Origin: Erwinia typographi | GTDB taxonomy: Bacteria > Pseudomonadota > Gammaproteobacteria > Enterobacterales > Enterobacteriaceae | Length of the DNA: 64,000 nucleotides | Assembly: GCF_000773975.1 (NCBI RefSeq) | Contig: NZ_JRUQ01000041.1 | Location: 98,280-162,279, forward strand | Direction of reading: 5' to 3' | Shown here: one piece after another, positions 62,473-64,000 of the stretch | Numbering within the stretch: position 1 is the stretch's first letter | Layout of the letters: the number at the start of each line of letters is the position of its first letter | The notes under the pieces: generated by a model | The model's input: only the letters and a program-made list of their open reading frames with translations | What the model was told of the DNA's origin: nothing | Databases searched by the model: none | Program-made: the position numbers and the translations under genes

Positions 62473-62499
62473 GGAACCTCCCAGGTGTTCGGTAATGAA

Positions 62500-63306
62500 T
62501 CATTGAGGGGATGGAGCCAGGTCGAGGCGGACAATCCATGCCTCCGTCCCCGGCTGAAACACGGGATAACGTTGTAAAACCTGCGGGTCATGCCCGGGGA
62601 TGATGTGGTCAGGAGAGTCGGCCAGCTGCCTGACCCGTTGATAGCCCTCCATCATATCGCCGACGTTGAACACCACCGGATAAGGAAGTTGCCGATCGAT
62701 ATTGGCGTAATAATGCGTGGCGTCGGAAGCCAGCACTACCCAGCCCCGCTCGGTGTGAACTCTGACGATCTGCAAACCATCGGAGTGCCCGCCCACGCGG
62801 TGCAAACTGATCCCAGGCAGCAGTTCACTGTCGCCATGATGAAAACGGACCCGCCCGGCAAACAGTTTGCCGACCATCGCCTGGACATCTTCAACCGCAA
62901 AGGGATGGCGTACCCCTTCATGGCACATGTAGCGACCGGTACAGAAGGCCATTTCCTGGTCCTGAACATGAAAGGTCGCCGCTGGAAACAGGTGCTGGTT
63001 GCCCGCATGGTCATAATGCATATGCGTCACAATGACGTCTTTCACCGTATCCGCATTAATCCCTGCCCGCTGCAATCCCTCTTCCACCGGATGGGTAAGG
63101 GTGCGGCCGCGCTTTTCCGCCATTGCCGCATCAAATCCCATATCCACCACGACGGTGTGCTGCCGGCCAACAATAGCCCAGACAAAATAGTCCATTGGCA
63201 TTGGGCCATCATGAATATCGCCACCAATGAAATTTTCTCTCGCCTGGCGGTCATGATGCGCATAGCGAATGGCGTAGATCTGATAGTGTTCACATTCTGC
63301 TGACAT
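62500..63306 (-). CDS. Metallo-beta-lactamase fold hydrolase, AHL-lactonase family
   Basis: 268-residue dinuclear zinc hydrolase. Metal ligands: HMHYDHAGN (HxHxDH), CHEGVRHPF region, GGHSDGLQ, VLASDATHYYAN (bridging Asp) and IPGHDPQVL. The family name is N-acyl-homoserine lactonase, but the context is a catabolic operon, so it more likely opens a lactone or cleaves an ester intermediate than quenches signals. The start at 63306 (MSAECEHYQIY) is preferred; a frame to 63357 is open. Placed between NIPSNAP (27-base gap) and an MmgE/PrpD gene. Confidence 0.87.
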   Translation of the reverse strand: MSAECEHYQIYAIRYAHHDRQARENFIGGDIHDGPMPMDYFVWAIVGRQHTVVVDMGFDAAMAEKRGRTLTHPVEEGLQRAGINADTVKDVIVTHMHYDHAGNQHLFPAATFHVQDQEMAFCTGRYMCHEGVRHPFAVEDVQAMVGKLFAGRVRFHHGDSELLPGISLHRVGGHSDGLQIVRVHTERGWVVLASDATHYYANIDRQLPYPVVFNVGDMMEGYQRVRQLADSPDHIIPGHDPQVLQRYPVFQPGTEAWIVRLDLAPSPQ

Positions 63307-63412
63307 AAATCGGCCCTTTTGCGTCTGTGGAGCCTGATACGGCTGAGTTGAGCACAACCCTCCACCTTTTCAGGCGTTGCCGGTTCAGGATTAAATGTCG
63401 GTGTCTCGTTCA

Positions 63413-64000
63413 TCACCTCTGTGCGTCGTTGCCGCTGCACAGGCGTACCAGATTCAGTAACTGTTGCGGAGTTGCTTCCCCGGTGACTAACTCATTCATT
63501 GCGGCGATAAAACTCTGGTAAGCGGCGGCGGAGAGACGTTCGCCTGCCACCTGTTTCAGCCTGCTTACCACTAATTCCGGCGAGGCTGCCCGAACGTCCT
63601 CAAGGGACTCGCTAATCACCTCGCCCTGAACGGTTTCAACACGGATTGCCGCGCCCTGACGGGCAGGGAAGGCGCTATCCAGTTCGGCGGAGAGGGTCAG
63701 CGTGGTTTTATCGATCAGACCGGCGATGCGCTCATCCGCCAGCAGCGCGTAATTCGACTCGGCAATCTCCCGCTGCGTCAGGGTCGCGGCGATGCCAAAG
63801 TAGATACTCATTTTGGCCTGCAGCGGCGTTTTAAACGGCCCGCGCCAGGCGCATCCGGGATAGTTAATCGCTGCCTGATAGGTGGAAAGCTCGATACTCT
63901 TTATGTCGTCAATACTTTTGATCCGTTTGGCCGCAGCCAGCGCGACCTGACAGGGTGACTGGGCAAAGTTACAGGCGGGGACTTCTTTGTTAAATACCGC
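63413..64000 (-). CDS. MmgE/PrpD family protein, partial (C-terminal part)
   Basis: The minus-strand frame is open to the window end, so the start lies beyond 64000; at least 195 residues of the C-terminal portion are seen. Segments CNFAQSPCQVALAAAKRI, TYQAAINYPGCAW, PLQAKMSIYFGIAATL and RVETVQGEVISES match the MmgE/PrpD family (2-methylcitrate dehydratase, cis-aconitate decarboxylase, iminodisuccinate epimerase). The active-site region is in the missing part. It is the most upstream gene of the operon in view; it probably hydrates, dehydrates or isomerises a carboxylic acid. Which reaction cannot be told here. Confidence 0.82.
   Translation of the reverse strand, partial: AVFNKEVPACNFAQSPCQVALAAAKRIKSIDDIKSIELSTYQAAINYPGCAWRGPFKTPLQAKMSIYFGIAATLTQREIAESNYALLADERIAGLIDKTTLTLSAELDSAFPARQGAAIRVETVQGEVISESLEDVRAASPELVVSRLKQVAGERLSAAAYQSFIAAMNELVTGEATPQQLLNLVRLCSGNDAQR

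Noticed and set aside
62500..63306. Quorum-quenching AHL lactonase
   Set aside because: The fold and metal ligands fit the family, but the gene sits inside a catabolic operon and no quorum-sensing genes are in view. A lactone or ester hydrolase of the pathway is the better reading.

Overview
The window looks like chromosome of an enteric gammaproteobacterium, most likely Erwiniaceae (Erwinia/Pantoea-like). The block yjcB, soxS/soxR, ghxP, yjcE, actP-yjcH-acs, gltP follows Escherichia coli gene order, and aer, treF, sbmA, ynfM-like and qorB/qorR-like genes are also present. A membrane-bound gluconate dehydrogenase operon and an ATP-type dihydroxyacetone kinase fit plant-associated Erwinia/Pantoea relatives. 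The genus is an inference. No tRNA, rRNA, CRISPR array, insertion sequence or prophage was seen.

Layout. 1-2.0 kb: the end of a surface-polysaccharide cluster (flippase, TupA-like ATP-grasp enzyme). 2.0-9.4 kb: conserved core with yjcB, a DgcN-like diguanylate cyclase where E. coli has the phosphodiesterase pdeC, divergent soxS/soxR with an intact SoxR box, a GST, ghxP with PurR-like boxes, and yjcE. 9.6-11.6 kb: an AT-rich accessory island of one DUF3289 gene and two DUF943 genes, with an orphan copy of the DUF3289 tail between them. 11.7-13.8 kb: LysR regulator divergent from cidA-cidB, where cidB has an in-frame amber codon. 14-22.3 kb: yfaZ, acetate uptake and activation (actP-yjcH-acs), gltP and aer with a sigma-28 promoter. 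22.7-36.7 kb: dihydroxyacetone kinase, sbmA, a PAS-PAS-PAS-GGDEF-EAL protein, an MFS transporter divergent from the gluconate dehydrogenase operon with a GntR-like operator between them, a chemoreceptor and a GNAT enzyme.

36.9-44.6 kb: YciO-family protein, LysR/LysE pair, YnfM-like MFS, treF (apparently starting at AUC), and a divergent SDR/TetR pair around a long palindrome. 44.6-50.0 kb: one compact operon of IclR regulator, OPT transporter, DUF1177, AroM-like protein, PepE dipeptidase and Asp/Glu racemase, which together suggest uptake and breakdown of an unusual, probably aspartyl or D-amino-acid, peptide. 50.2-55.5 kb: Nudix, qorR/qorB, and a LacI/enolase/MFS sugar-acid module. 55.7-64 kb: a long minus-strand catabolic operon (MmgE/PrpD, lactonase-like metallohydrolase, NIPSNAP, two HIBADH-type dehydrogenases, aldehyde dehydrogenase, carboxymuconolactone-decarboxylase-like protein, MFS, cupin, GntR) of unknown substrate.

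The best candidates for undescribed biology are the DUF3289/DUF943 cassette array, the OPT-DUF1177-AroM-PepE-racemase operon and the terminal catabolic operon. Smaller sequence-level surprises are the AUC start of treF, a soxS reading frame that runs through its own terminator-like hairpin, and the broken cidB.
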